Assembly: GCA_905182985.1 (NCBI GenBank)
Contig: CAJJDN010000156.1
Span: forward strand, 186,845 to 250,844
Direction: 5' to 3'
Source of the DNA: Paramecium sonneborni
Taxonomy: Eukaryota > Ciliophora > Oligohymenophorea > Peniculida > Parameciidae
DNA: 64,000 nucleotides
Each line of letters opens with the position of its first letter. The stretch's first letter is position 1. Below, piece by piece: positions 47,481 through 60,306 of this stretch. The notes under the pieces are model-generated. The model did no database searches. It was not told the DNA's origin and was given only the letters and a program-made list of their open reading frames with translations. A program made the translations under genes and the position numbers.

Positions 47481-48135
47481 ATGTCAGGAAAAGCAATAAT
47501 CTAAAAAGCAGCTCCATTCTTTAAAACAAATGCATGGTATAATTTATTGATTTATTTGTTAGGAATCCTATTAAAAATTCTATTGAATAAGTGTAATTGA
47601 CTGATTTCAAAGGCAAGTATGTGTTACTTTTCTTCTATCCATTGAATTTCACTTTTGTATGTCCCACAGAAATCATCTAATTCTCTAAATTAGCAAAATC
47701 TTTTAGAGAAAACAACTGTGAAGTTCTAGGATGTTCAGTTGATTCAGTCTATTCACATGCTGAATATGTGAAAAAGCCAAAGGCTGATGGAGGATTAGGA
47801 GGATTGGATATTCTTCTTTTATCAGATTTGACTAAATAAATCTCTTCAGATTATGGAGTTCTAACAGATAGTGGGCTTTCACTTAGAGGAACATTCTTAA
47901 TTGATGGTAATTAAAATCTACGTCATGCTTCTATAAACGATGCTCCAGTTGGAAGGTATTAAAATACTCTAATATTAGAAATGTAGATGAATATCTAAGA
48001 TTATTGTAAGCATTCCAATATGTTGAAAAACATGGAGAAGTATGTCCAGCATCTTGGAAACCAGGATAAGCCACCATTAAACCAGATATTGAAAAATCAA
48101 AAACCTATTGGTAAAATACACATGCCAAAAATTGA
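47481..48135 (+). CDS. 2-Cys peroxiredoxin
   Basis: This encodes 201 residues in three exons; introns at 47537-47562 (26 nt) and 47956-47978 (23 nt). It is a typical 2-Cys Prx1/TSA: FYPLNFTFVCPTEI with the peroxidatic Cys, the conserved SVDSVYSHAEY, GGLGGLDILLLSDLT, SLRGTFLID, and the C-terminal resolving Cys in EVCPASWKPG. The GGLG-type motif and C-terminal tail are those of peroxidation-sensitive eukaryotic enzymes. It reduces H2O2 with thioredoxin. No targeting peptide is evident, so cytosolic. The length is as expected. Confidence 0.95.
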
Positions 48136-48309
48136 AATGAGTCCCTTTATATATTATCTATAAATAAAAAAATATATCTAAAACAATTTTATTATTATTC
48201 TTTATTATATGCTTTTTTTTATTAATTAATATCTAACAGAGAATTTTACTTAATACATTTATAATTTAAATAATAATAGTCAAAACACTTAGTGGACTAT
48301 TAAAATATT

Positions 48310-48574
48310 ATGTACAATCAACAAGTATAAATTAATTCGATTAGTAAGTATTTCCCTAAAATAAACATTTCATATAGAAATTATAATACTAAACTCAATA
48401 TTATCAGATATTTTTTCTAGATATTCTGTTGTTCAAAATTTAATATACTCTAAAGAAGTAAGGAACTTAAAGAATGATTTGGGGAAAGTAAAGCATAAAA
48501 AAATTTCATTTTTCTCAGAATATATTGATTAGAATTCACTTCCTCCATTTGTTAAAAATTTATATAGCCATTGA
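48310..48574 (+). CDS. Small hypothetical protein
   Basis: This encodes 76 residues in two exons joined by a 34-nt intron of phase 1. The peptide (MYNQQVQINSIKIIILNSI...) goes on with SVVQNLIYSKEVRNLKNDLG and a basic helical end NSLPPFVKNLYSH. The intron is needed to join coding-like parts, which supports it, though it is at the long end for this genome. No family recognised. Confidence 0.45.
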
Positions 48575-49425
48575 CACTAAATCTAGTAATACTACATTAT
48601 TGAGACCGTGAACTTTTTCGTTTAAGTCTTGGTAATTCTAATAGTGAACCCGCTAAAATTTTCCTTATGTCTCAATTTATCTAAAACTTTTTGCTAACTA
48701 ATCAAGGTCTACTGCATATAATCTAATAAGATTTAGAGTGGCAGTTTTAATTAATAACTATTTTTATTTACTCAAGATTATTATATTATAATTTATAATT
48801 GAAAAAATGTCAAAATAAAATTTTATCCTGCATCAAATCATTTATGTAAGATTTCATTTTGTTAATTTATATTATTTATAAATCAAAAAAATGTTTTTGT
48901 AAACTTTCTTTTAATAAGATATAATGTTATTGAAATTATTAGTATTTATTATTCAATTTTTATTCTATAAATAAAAATAACTATTAATTAGTCTCATTCT
49001 TACTCTCAATATTAATAATATTATACTCTGAAACAAAAACAAGACTTAAAAAGGAAGATTTATAAAATCAATTCCAACATTAAAGGCTAACAAATTTTTA
49101 ATCTTAACTTTTTGAGCTAATTATCAAATTTTTTTATTTTTGTCTTGCTAAATGGCGATGGAAATAAGTTTATTACTAGTTGCTATAATATTTACTAATT
49201 TTGGATAATTTTTTAGGAAATATATTTATAATATTATCAAAAATAATGTTTAAAATGATTCAAGTGAATAATAAAAATCAGGCTATATTTGATAATTTCA
49301 GCATAATTTTGGTTAAATGCACTTTCTTTAATGTAATATTATTTCGTTTTCTTCTCCCAAATCTTACCTACAATTAACATAATAATATAATTTAAATAGT
49401 TTAAGTAAGATTAAGTATATACACA
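48575..49425. other. AT-rich spacer, no gene seen
   Basis: No frame that I can support on either strand. Convergent ends of the two small neighbouring genes bound it. Confidence 0.4.
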
Positions 49426-49686
49426 TCAATCTTCTTCAAAATTGTCTGCCTCTTCATTGATCGAATGTAGACTTTCAGAAGATGATTGTTTTAATGAGAA
49501 TTTATTTCTGAAAATTTTTAATCTAATTAGAAGTAAGGACTCTATGGTTTGTTTGTTTGCCAAATTTTCTACATTAATTTAATTCATTAAGTAATCTTTT
49601 AAGTATATTTTCTCCTCCATATTGATAATTTATTCTTCATAAAGTCTGAGAATTAATTCAAGACTTGATCGAAATTAAATTTCCAT
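49426..49686 (-). CDS. Small helical hypothetical protein
   Basis: A single exon of 86 residues, start 49684-49686, stop 49426-49428. It reads MEIQFRSSLELILRLYEEQI and continues as charged helix (ESLLLIRLKIFRNKFSLKQ), ending acidic (EEADNFEED). Composition is coding-like. It could be one coiled-coil subunit. No family recognised. Confidence 0.5.
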
Positions 49687-50849
49687 TTATTTTAATTAGA
49701 AATCGTTATCAATTTTCCAAATTAATAAAGAAAAAATAATTATGACATTAGATATAATTTTATTAAGTTATTAAAGATCAAAATAATACGTCAATTAACA
49801 TATTAAGAAAAACAAATTTGTAAATTTCTTAAATAATTAATTTTCATTTTCGTTATTGATATCTTTTAGCATATTTGATATATGTCGGTTTAAAGTGATT
49901 ATTGGATGTTTTAAATTCATATATTAAGTTAAATAATTGAAGTGAAATTTTGAGTATGAAAAAAAAAGTTATAAATTCATAATTCTAATCTTTATTTTTT
50001 CAATAATTATTAAATCCTAATAGAAATTGGAAAGCAATAAATAAATATAAAATATATTCAATTCTGTAGATCATTAAATAACGGAGAAAAATAAAGTAAT
50101 ATATGCAGAGAATTTTTTGTATTAACTTCGAAAAGCTTAGCTATTGATTAAAATTAAGACTCTATTAAGATTAGTACAATTAATAAGTATACTTATGTTT
50201 AATTTTTTAAATTGAATAAAAGAGCATTAGAAAGATCTATTTGGGATAGTATATAATAAATTCTCTAACTGTTTCATACCAGGAGATATTTTAAAATGAT
50301 ATTAAATGAATTTTAATGAGTATCTAAATTTTTATCATTAATATTAATAAAACAAAGATTAACTTTTCACAACTCATTATGATGGATCAATTAGAATTTG
50401 GGAGATGAAAATGGTTTAAATTCAATTTCTTTAGACTAAACATTATTTTAGCATAAAGATTGACTAAATTAAATATGTTGAAATGATTAAGAATCTCAAA
50501 TCATCTATTGTAGTGATGTTATAAAATAATAATAGGGGAAATAGATAATTAAAATGTAGATAAATGATAGTTAATAAAAACTTATTAATTTAGATATGGT
50601 TACCATAGTGATGGTGTTAAAAATAGGGATTATCTATGCTTTTCTTTAAGAAATAATAGATTTGTTGAAGAACAAGAAAGATCAAATCAAAAGTTTAAGC
50701 TGATTTTATGAATTTCATTATTTCCATTTTTATCATAAGTGAAAGTTTTTCTACTTTTGGGAATTAACAAACGACAAGAATATTTCTTAAATAAAAATAG
50801 ATAATTTAGAACTTAATCAAGATAGGTTTTAAATTCAATTATAAGTACT
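49687..50849. other. Spacer with a WD40-like remnant
   Basis: Mostly AT-rich. At about 50378-50420 a plus-strand piece reads YDGSIRIWEMKM, the D-x-S-I-x-I-W pattern of a WD40 blade, but the surrounding frames are broken. It may come from a decayed WD40 gene. Confidence 0.35.
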
Positions 50850-53404
50850 TCAGTCACCTAAAGTTAAGAAACTAATATACATAAAATAAATCCTTAATCC
50901 ATCTTATTGGGTTTTCTTTCTTTCTTTTAAAATTGGCCATTTTTTCTACCATTTGAGTATTTTCCAGTATGAGTAACTTAGTAAGTGCTATTTTAGTATT
51001 TGATCAATAATTACCAACGAAAATCAGAATCCACATCTGTCCAATCCCCTTCTTTTTATCCATTTTAATAATCTCCTCCACCTCTAAAATTAATTTTTAG
51101 AAATCAAGTCAAATACATCTATTCAAACTCATTTTAATTCTTTGTCTTATACATTATGTTCCATTTACCATTCTTTATACCATTTTGATAATCACCACAA
51201 TAAATAATTTGTGCATCACTATTAAACATTATTATAAAAAACAGTTACATATAAAATTAGTTACATAAATCTATCCAATAGCCATTTTTTAACCCTTTTT
51301 GATTATATGAACCACAACCTCTAATAAATATTAATAATCAATTAAATAATAATAATTACATTTCTTTCTCTTCCAGAAAACTCTTCCATAAACCATTTTT
51401 TTAACCTATTTTATACACTCCTTTAAAAGTTACTTAATTAAACCTAACGAAGAAATATATTATTTAATACTGAGAGTAGTCATCACTTACTTCAGTCCAT
51501 TCCCCATCCTTTACTCCGTCTTAAATATACTGTCCTCCACCACTTTTTACTATTATTCTACATTTACATTTCTTTTAAAGATAAACTGTCTAATTTTGTT
51601 ATCCATCTTCCAATTTTCTTATTATTTTTATATTTTCCCTAATGAAAAACTTCACCAAAACTAAAGAAATTATAAATATTAATAACTACCAATTAAAATT
51701 ATCACTTAAATCTATCCATTCACCAGTTTTCATTCCATTCTAATCGTAAATACCTCCACCACTAAAAAAATAATTAAAATATTAATTTTACATTTTCTCA
51801 TATTTTTAGTCAGGATTCCTTTTATAAAAAATTGTCCATTCGTTTATTTTTTTATTGTTTTCATATTAGCCTTACATTACTACTTAACATTCTCTTTTAA
51901 GAATATTGATTTTAATTACCGAGAAAAACCTTCCCAGAAATCTTTCCATTCACCTTACTTCAAACCATCATTTGTATATTCTCCTTCCCCACTTATATTA
52001 TTTGTTTTTATTACATGATTTCATTACAATAAAAGCTTTACCATTTACCAATTTTAACTCCATTTTCATAATTTCCAGAACAACTTATTTTGATATCCCT
52101 AAATGCATGATATTTATAGATTATACAAAAAAGAGAAATCATTCATCTCATACCATTTTCCTATTTTTTATCCTTAATTATTAAAAGATCCTTTATAGTC
52201 ATTATCTTAACTCATTTTCCAACCCCCAAATTTTTTGCCATTTTAATAATTTCCTTCATAAAAAATGATATCATGGCTGATTTAAAATTCAAAATAATAA
52301 ATACTTATCTGAAATTTCGCTTAATTCTAACCAATTTCCGTCTTTTAATCCTTATTGATTGTACCATCCTCCATTTCTTCTGGATTTTATTTTTAAAACA
52401 TTATTATTGTCTTATTCTTCGAATATATAATCCCATTATCCATTTCTTTAATCATTTACATATTCTCCTACCATAAAAATTAAAGCTTCACTAATTTTTA
52501 TTATTTTATTTTATTACTCCCAAAAATTCTAAATTGGTATTTTCCAAAGTCCTACTTTTTTTCCTTCCATCGAATACTCCCCAAAAACACCTTCTTAAAC
52601 TTATCCTTTCCAATAAACATATTACTTTCCAATATTGTAGTTGTTTCTCACACCACCAGAAAAATAATTGAAATGCTAAATTATTTCTAAATTACTCACT
52701 ATTTCTGGCTGATATGTTAAATTATAAAATTTTAATCTAAATGATAACAAATATTACTTTTTTAGAATTTCTCCATCATGTATATAAATTATTTCATGAT
52801 TTCTATTAAATTTTACCAAAAATTTTGTTTTTATTTTTTTATTCTTTTTCATTTGAAAACCATCGTATATTTAAACTTTTTCTTGCCAAAAAATTTAGGA
52901 AACTTCATCATTATGCTTTGAAATGAGTTATTGTAGATTATCCCCTATTAATAAATTAGTTGTGCTCAATTTATCAACAATAGAATTTATCAAAGACTTC
53001 CAAGTATCAAATTTTTTTCCTTAAAAAATCTCATTGAGATCTGATGTTCTGCAAGAACTAATCAGCTCTTTAAAATGAAGGTTTTCTAGTATTAATTCAT
53101 TAAATATTGCTTCTGCGGAATTTCTAGTATTTTCCAAATAATCCTTTAATTTCTTTTCAATATCATCATATTATTTAAAAAAGTTCCTTTTACTAACCAA
53201 GAAATAATGTTCAAGTTTTTCTTATTTCAATTTAATATGATCATTAAATTGTTAAATTGGAATTAATTTACTAGCATCTCCACCATGTAAATGTATACAG
53301 TCCGAACATAGTCTCCTTTAACAACTATGAAACTCATCATCTTCTGTACAAATCAGAGTTATTTAATTATGTGGATGTTTTTGACATATCAATTCATTTT
53401 GCAT
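50850..53404 (-). CDS. B-box zinc finger plus MORN-like repeat protein
   Basis: The start at 53402-53404 gives MQNELICQKHPHNQITLIC. The B-box Cys/His pattern is complete within the first 45 residues (C-x-x-H, C, C, C-x-x-C, H-x-x-H: LCSDCIHLHGGD). A coiled-coil region (about residues 50-180) and a linker follow. Then about a dozen repeats of the type G-G-G-x-Y-[DN]-x-x-G-x-K-x-G-x-W-x-[DE]-L alternate with G-x-Y-x-N-x-K-K-x-G-x-W units. Frames change along the repeats because a short intron lies in many of them; the last repeat lies near 50940 and a 23-nt intron leads to a stop at 50850-50852. Exact 3' exons are uncertain. Related families are large in Paramecium; roles unknown. Confidence 0.65.
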
Positions 53405-54452
53405 CTTAAAAAAATATAAGAAAATAAATAATGGAAATTAATTAAGATGTAATAAATATCATTCTTTCTTTTTATTATTAATTGTTAAATGGCACTACAT
53501 TAAATATTGCTTAAAATTGAGAGAAATTTTTGTCTTATATTATCATATTTTTGAAACTATTTTCCCCATTGAAAAACCAACCTAATAAAATTTAATGAGA
53601 AAAATATTAAATGTTTTTGAGACAAAAATTATTCATTCAGCTTAGTAATCAATGAGATATTTATTCATTATTTTTCAGATAAAATCTTTTATTTTACGTT
53701 AGGATTCATTATTAATCAAATAAGCGATTGTTTATTATTTTGAAGTTTGTTCAGTGATTCTAAATAAAAATAAAGAATTCCTTTAAATAAATAAATAGGC
53801 AAAAATAATCATATAATAATTTTTACAATTTAGGGAAATATCTTAAAACTAAAACAAATTAGGGAAAAACTGAATTATTCTCATAAATATAACTGATCGC
53901 ATTTTTAATTAAAAAAAATATGCTATATTTTATTGTTTGAATAGATTGTTACATATTTGATACAAATTTATTTATTAGTTAAATTATACAAAACAATGAT
54001 TATTAAGGAATTTACAAGCCAGCCTTCACAATATATTTATTTATTTTTGGGCTATAAATTTAAATTACTTGCAAATAAGGTTGATTGGTGATTATATCAA
54101 TTCTGAAATTTGATTTATTGATTTAATAGATGGATATAAGCCAAAAAGTTCTTTTAGAATATTTCTTTTACTGTAAATATATAATAAGAATTGAGAATGA
54201 GAATTAATTTTTTTGAAATTATAATATATCTAATTAGACATTTACCTAATTTAAAGGTTCAAATTTGTCAATATAATCAATATTGTATATTTGCTATCTT
54301 ATGAATATATAAAAGAATGGCAAGTAGACGACAACCTTATTTATTAATTATATTTAACAGTATTTTTTTGTGTTTTTATTAGAATTTTAACATATTTATT
54401 AATTTAAGACTATTTATTAATATTAATAGGGGAAATTCAAGATAATTTATTT
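51802..54452. repeat. Direct repeat, copy A
   Basis: This segment recurs at 60307-62957 with offset 8505, identical wherever I compared it. It covers the 5' two-thirds of the B-box/MORN-like gene and its upstream region. The last 1357 bp (53096-54452) occur again at once as 54454-55810. The repeat boundary at 51802 lies inside the gene. Confidence 0.93.
53405..54452. other. Upstream region of the B-box gene
   Basis: About 1 kb of AT-rich sequence without a gene that I can support. It is part of the repeated segment and exists three times in the window. Confidence 0.5.
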
Positions 54453-54453
54453 N
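54453..54453. other. Single N, probable assembly join
   Basis: One undetermined base separates two identical 1357-bp stretches (53096-54452 and 54454-55810). In the third copy (62957/62958) the sequence runs on with no N and no tandem repeat. Confidence 0.95.
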
Positions 54454-55810
54454 TTCATTAAATATTGCTTCTGCGGAATTTCTAGTATTTTCCAAATAAT
54501 CCTTTAATTTCTTTTCAATATCATCATATTATTTAAAAAAGTTCCTTTTACTAACCAAGAAATAATGTTCAAGTTTTTCTTATTTCAATTTAATATGATC
54601 ATTAAATTGTTAAATTGGAATTAATTTACTAGCATCTCCACCATGTAAATGTATACAGTCCGAACATAGTCTCCTTTAACAACTATGAAACTCATCATCT
54701 TCTGTACAAATCAGAGTTATTTAATTATGTGGATGTTTTTGACATATCAATTCATTTTGCATCTTAAAAAAATATAAGAAAATAAATAATGGAAATTAAT
54801 TAAGATGTAATAAATATCATTCTTTCTTTTTATTATTAATTGTTAAATGGCACTACATTAAATATTGCTTAAAATTGAGAGAAATTTTTGTCTTATATTA
54901 TCATATTTTTGAAACTATTTTCCCCATTGAAAAACCAACCTAATAAAATTTAATGAGAAAAATATTAAATGTTTTTGAGACAAAAATTATTCATTCAGCT
55001 TAGTAATCAATGAGATATTTATTCATTATTTTTCAGATAAAATCTTTTATTTTACGTTAGGATTCATTATTAATCAAATAAGCGATTGTTTATTATTTTG
55101 AAGTTTGTTCAGTGATTCTAAATAAAAATAAAGAATTCCTTTAAATAAATAAATAGGCAAAAATAATCATATAATAATTTTTACAATTTAGGGAAATATC
55201 TTAAAACTAAAACAAATTAGGGAAAAACTGAATTATTCTCATAAATATAACTGATCGCATTTTTAATTAAAAAAAATATGCTATATTTTATTGTTTGAAT
55301 AGATTGTTACATATTTGATACAAATTTATTTATTAGTTAAATTATACAAAACAATGATTATTAAGGAATTTACAAGCCAGCCTTCACAATATATTTATTT
55401 ATTTTTGGGCTATAAATTTAAATTACTTGCAAATAAGGTTGATTGGTGATTATATCAATTCTGAAATTTGATTTATTGATTTAATAGATGGATATAAGCC
55501 AAAAAGTTCTTTTAGAATATTTCTTTTACTGTAAATATATAATAAGAATTGAGAATGAGAATTAATTTTTTTGAAATTATAATATATCTAATTAGACATT
55601 TACCTAATTTAAAGGTTCAAATTTGTCAATATAATCAATATTGTATATTTGCTATCTTATGAATATATAAAAGAATGGCAAGTAGACGACAACCTTATTT
55701 ATTAATTATATTTAACAGTATTTTTTTGTGTTTTTATTAGAATTTTAACATATTTATTAATTTAAGACTATTTATTAATATTAATAGGGGAAATTCAAGA
55801 TAATTTATTT
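54454..55810. repeat. 1357-bp direct duplicate of 53096-54452
   Basis: Offset 1358. It includes the first 309 bp of the B-box gene on the minus strand (start at 54760-54762), cut off by the N. The 60307-64000 copy lacks this tandem duplication, so it is most likely an unmerged contig overlap. Confidence 0.92.
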
Positions 55811-58574
55811 TGCATCATGATCTCCATTATTCCTAAATAATAATAATACTCTCAGAGTTATTCTGGAACTAAAATTTAAATAATTTTCAATATAAGTGAA
55901 CTAAATAAATCAACTTACAGTTATATTTTATTTAAAAAATAATTTAAAATTATTACACATAATCTTTTGCTAGTAAAATAAATTAATGGATTATGAATTT
56001 ATCATTCAATTACCATTAAAAATAAAAATAATTTATGATCATAGGTTTAGATGTAGTAATATAAAGTTAATAATTTGTATTTCCATTGATAGAAATAATC
56101 GATCTCACATTATAACTCTTTTGAGTCATAGTTGCAAGTTTACTTTTCAAATTAATCTTCTTATTCTATTTGAGTAATTCTATTACTCAGATTTATATAC
56201 CTCAATATAATTATTCTAATATTGATTATCAATTATTAGATGAAAAATATAAGCTCTAAAGGTTTTTATATAAATTATCTAACTAATTATCTAGAAAATC
56301 TTAAATACTGAAATTAGTTTTAATAATAACTCATAAATTAAAAAGAATATATATTAATTAAAGAATTTTTTAAACAGGAATAAGTATTATTTAAACATAC
56401 GCTAATCTTTTGTGCAAATATTTATAGTAATCATAAATTCATTTAAATAAAAATATCTTTTGGTTTTAAAATGACAATAAATCCACTAAATTATCTTATA
56501 TTTTTAGAAGTAATCTCATAAATTCTTTATGAAAAAATCTAAGATTATTTGAGCAAATGATTGGAAATTTATATTAATATCAGGATCTTATATTTTATTG
56601 AGTATTAAGTATTAAATTTATGGGCTCAATACAATTATTTTTATAGACACAATAAATACTCAATTGTGGAACTTAAAAATCAATGTCTGCAAAAATGATG
56701 ATCAAACAAAAATCATAATAAGATAAAGATATGATGCTCTATGAAATTTAGTAACTTAAACTCTAAAGACATATTAATACGAATTAAAATTATCTATTGA
56801 TAAAATTATCTTTTGGGTGATTGATGAATTTTTTCAGTAATGTAAGCACTTAATCTTTATGTAATTTGTTGCCTGAAGTTAATGGAATTATTTTCATCAA
56901 TAGAAATATGTAAATTTTACTTAATCCTTTATTTTATAAGGAATCCTAAATAATGATACTCTCTCTAACTATTTCTCACATGTTTCAGATCCAAATGTTA
57001 TAATATCATAGGTAAGTCACTGAATAAGAATAATTCTCTATCTATTTCATATACATAATTTTAACTGACTTAAAGTATTAACATTAAATGTAATTCTTTT
57101 TCCATCGAAATTCTACTTAATTTTAGACATTTTCAAAATCTCAAATAAAGAAAAAGCACTGATAATTGCGATAGAATATTTTTTTAACTTCTTCTGCCTA
57201 TTTTTTTATTTTCCAAGCTTGACCGAACCTGAAGAGTTATATAAATTGCTAATAATTCTTAGAAGTGGGAACTAATGGTCTGACAGAATCGTTTATTTAT
57301 CTCTACCAGGCGCTATAGAATTTCTATAATTAAGAAATTTTTTCTCTATTCATGAATTAATTTGGCTTTGAAAAATACTAAATAATTTATCAAATTAATT
57401 ATGTTGAATGTTGATGACATCATTCCTATGTTATGCTCCTTTGGAATTATGTAAATTCCAACCATAAGGAAGGTTATAGTCTATAGTCTCATTCTAATTA
57501 GCCAAGTGTCATTTAAACAAAAAACAGACAATAAGGTCATCTTGTAAGTCAGACTAAAAGGTGAATTTGAGTTAAAAATAAATTAATTTGCTAATCAAAT
57601 TTTATTTTTTTCATTTCAATTCAGAATTTTTCAGTAATTCATTAGAACAACCTCTATTTATAAAAAGATATATTTTTTTTAATTTTAGGAAAGAAATTTC
57701 TTTTTCATTTAAAGAATTCATATTTGACTAAGTATTTAAAAAATGAAAAACGAAATAAAGTGATTTAGCAAATTATTGTAATTTGGTTTTTAATTTAATA
57801 ATTTACTCTTTATTCTTTAATAAATTATCTGATTATTTTTTTATTCTTGTGTTAAGTGTTACATAGGAATGTCAATTCTGATGATAATAATCTATTAGAA
57901 TGGAGGAATTTTCATTTTTTTAATTAAAAGCATTTTCTAAAAAATGAAATTCAATCTTTTCAAACAATAATTTTTATCCCTAAGCATTGCTGTAAGTTAG
58001 TTAAGAATTTATTTATATTGGTAATCTTCTCGTAAATATAATTTAATTGTATCTCTTTTCCAATGAGTTGATATTTTTTGGCTATAATTACTAAAATCAC
58101 AATAACAGTAATAAAAAAAACTATAATCTCAGAATCTTGATCTCATATTATAGGATATTAATTAAACCTTATAAATCATACAGAAATTTTTTATTTTACT
58201 ATTAAGTCAAATAGTTGTTTCTTCTGCTTACCAAAAATTAAAGAAATTTTTAGGAATATTATCTAGAAAAGTTCCGGAGCTAATCAATTAGAATCTTTCT
58301 TAACTTTTTCAAACAGGGTTTAACTAAATAATTTAAACTCAATATTCAAGATTTAATTAGAAGATATAATGCAATTAGTTTTATTTTTACAGCAAATCAA
58401 ATTTTAGTATTAAAAAATAGAAAATCAATAAAGTTAATACCTAAAAGATATTAATAATCCTTTCTTACTCTTATTATGCTGTTGACCAAAAATTTTTAAT
58501 ATTAAGCTCAATTTTGGATATTAAATGTGGTTATTACATCAAAATCTCAATAATTGAAATTATACAAATTTGAA
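55811..58574. other. Long AT-rich region with weak coding remnants
   Basis: I find no intact gene. Short coding-like pieces exist, for example near 56670-56820 (VELKNQCLQK followed by two TGAs, and KSQQDKDMMLYEIQQLKLQR in the next frame). A 63-codon frame at 55986 is basic and hydrophobic and not convincing. 55811-56853 recurs at 62958-64000. Confidence 0.4.
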
Positions 58575-60046
58575 TTAGATTTTACGAAGATACGTTTGAA
58601 GGACATGAAGGATTTGAATATATTAGTAATTATTTCGATTTAATAAAGGATTAATTAAATTAATAGAATTAGAAAAAATGTCAAGAGATTAATTAGTAAA
58701 TAGAAAAAAAGAATATTATATGTAAGAAATATAGAAGTTGTTAGATGTATTTATTTATTATTGTATAAATTTAGTCATCCTTTGATCAAATCAATAATTT
58801 CATAGATTAAGAATTAAATATAGATGATACTCCAATATCTAAGATGAGCAATACTTAATCAGAATTTAAATTACCAAAAGTTGATTAATTGAATATAATT
58901 GGCTAAGCAGAGTTTATATCAAAAATTATTAAAGAAGTGAAACCATTGATTAAATCTAAAATGAAAGATGAAGTTCAAATTAAAAACTAATCACAACATT
59001 AATAATAATCATTAATAAACTAATAATAATCATAGTAATAATTCAAATAACAAAATTAAATTGAATCTCCATCTTAATTCAATCTTAAACCATTTACTTA
59101 TCAGATAATTTAACAGAATTCTATTAAATAAGATAAATAATGTTATGCAGTTGCTTTTAATAAAAATAGTTCAATTGTAGCAACTGGATGTGATAATTAA
59201 ATTAAAATATATGAATTTAAATAAGGAATTTTGAAATTAAATCAAATCTTAAATCAACATAAAACTGATGTACATATATTAAAGTTCATGAAATAATCAA
59301 ATTAGTTGATTTCTGGAGATTAAGGATCTATTTTGATTTGGTCATATAATAATAATTCATGGATTTGCTCATAAACTATTCAAGCACATAATAATTGGAT
59401 TAGATGCTTAATTATGAATAATAATGAAGATCTGTTTATATCAAGTAGTGATGATTATTTAATAAAGTTTTGGGTTAAGTAAAATGATGGCTGGATCAGT
59501 TAATAAACAATTACAGATCATAGTAACAGTGTTTATCAATTAAGTTTAAATGAATAGCAAAATCAAATTATATCTTGTGGACGTGATAGTTAAATATTAA
59601 TAATTGAGTAAATAGAACTTAATAAAAATTGGATTGTAAAATAAAAAATAAAAGTTGATTGTTATGGATATCGATTATGCTTTATCAACGATAATCTATT
59701 CACATTTCAACCTTATCAAGGCAATTTGATGTATGTCTATGAAATGAATAGAGTAAGTAAATAGTTTACTAAATTAAAAGATATTACTCTTAATCAAAGT
59801 AATTCTGATGATTATGGTGGATTATTTCCATAATAATTTATTAAATAAAAATAATTACTTGTGAATAAGCATTATTAAAATATAAATTTAATAAGATTTA
59901 CATAAAATGTTAAATTTAAAGTTGAATAATCTATTCAGTTTGATACATATTCAATTTATGGATAATTGAGTGATGATGCAGAATATTTGATTACTTGGGA
60001 TAAATAATCAAAAGAAATATAAATAAGGAGATTCACAGAAAAATGA
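58575..60046 (+). CDS. WD40 repeat protein
   Basis: The frame to TGA 60044-60046 holds about 490 residues. The first part has EGHEGFEYISNYFDLIK and an adjoining coiled coil. A Gln-rich linker follows, coded mostly by TAA/TAG. From about residue 190, WD40 blades are clear: CYAVAFNKNSSIVATGCDNQ, IKIYEF, QLISGDQGSILIWSY, DLFISSSDDYLIKFW, QIISCGRDSQILII. These form a propeller for protein binding. The N-terminal start is not settled: the frame opens at 58575 without an ATG until about 58747, so a short 5' exon may be missing. The family is large in Paramecium. Confidence 0.75.
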
Positions 60047-60306
60047 GATAATTATTATATTAAATATTAATCTAAAAGTTAATATTATCTTATCTATTCT
60101 TTATCTTTATATTTTTTATTTAAATTTTATCTCTCACAAAATTTTACAATTTTTAAAACTTGAAATCAGTATAGAGTTAATTAAAAATCACAATATTTTA
60201 AATAGAAAATTTTAAAGCGAGAACAATTTGTTTGAAATTCATATTTTATTTTCTAAATCAAAGAGAAAAATTATATAAATATGATGATTGTTGTTTTAGA
60301 AAACCA

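Noticed and set aside
51906..52476. Two plus-strand ORFs, repeated identically at 60411-60981
   Set aside because: Both are antisense shadows of the B-box/MORN-like repeat gene; their identity only reflects the segment duplication.
53404..58574. Whole-length mobile element
   Set aside because: The repeats have no terminal inverted repeats, transposase or reverse-transcriptase frame; they are duplications of ordinary sequence.
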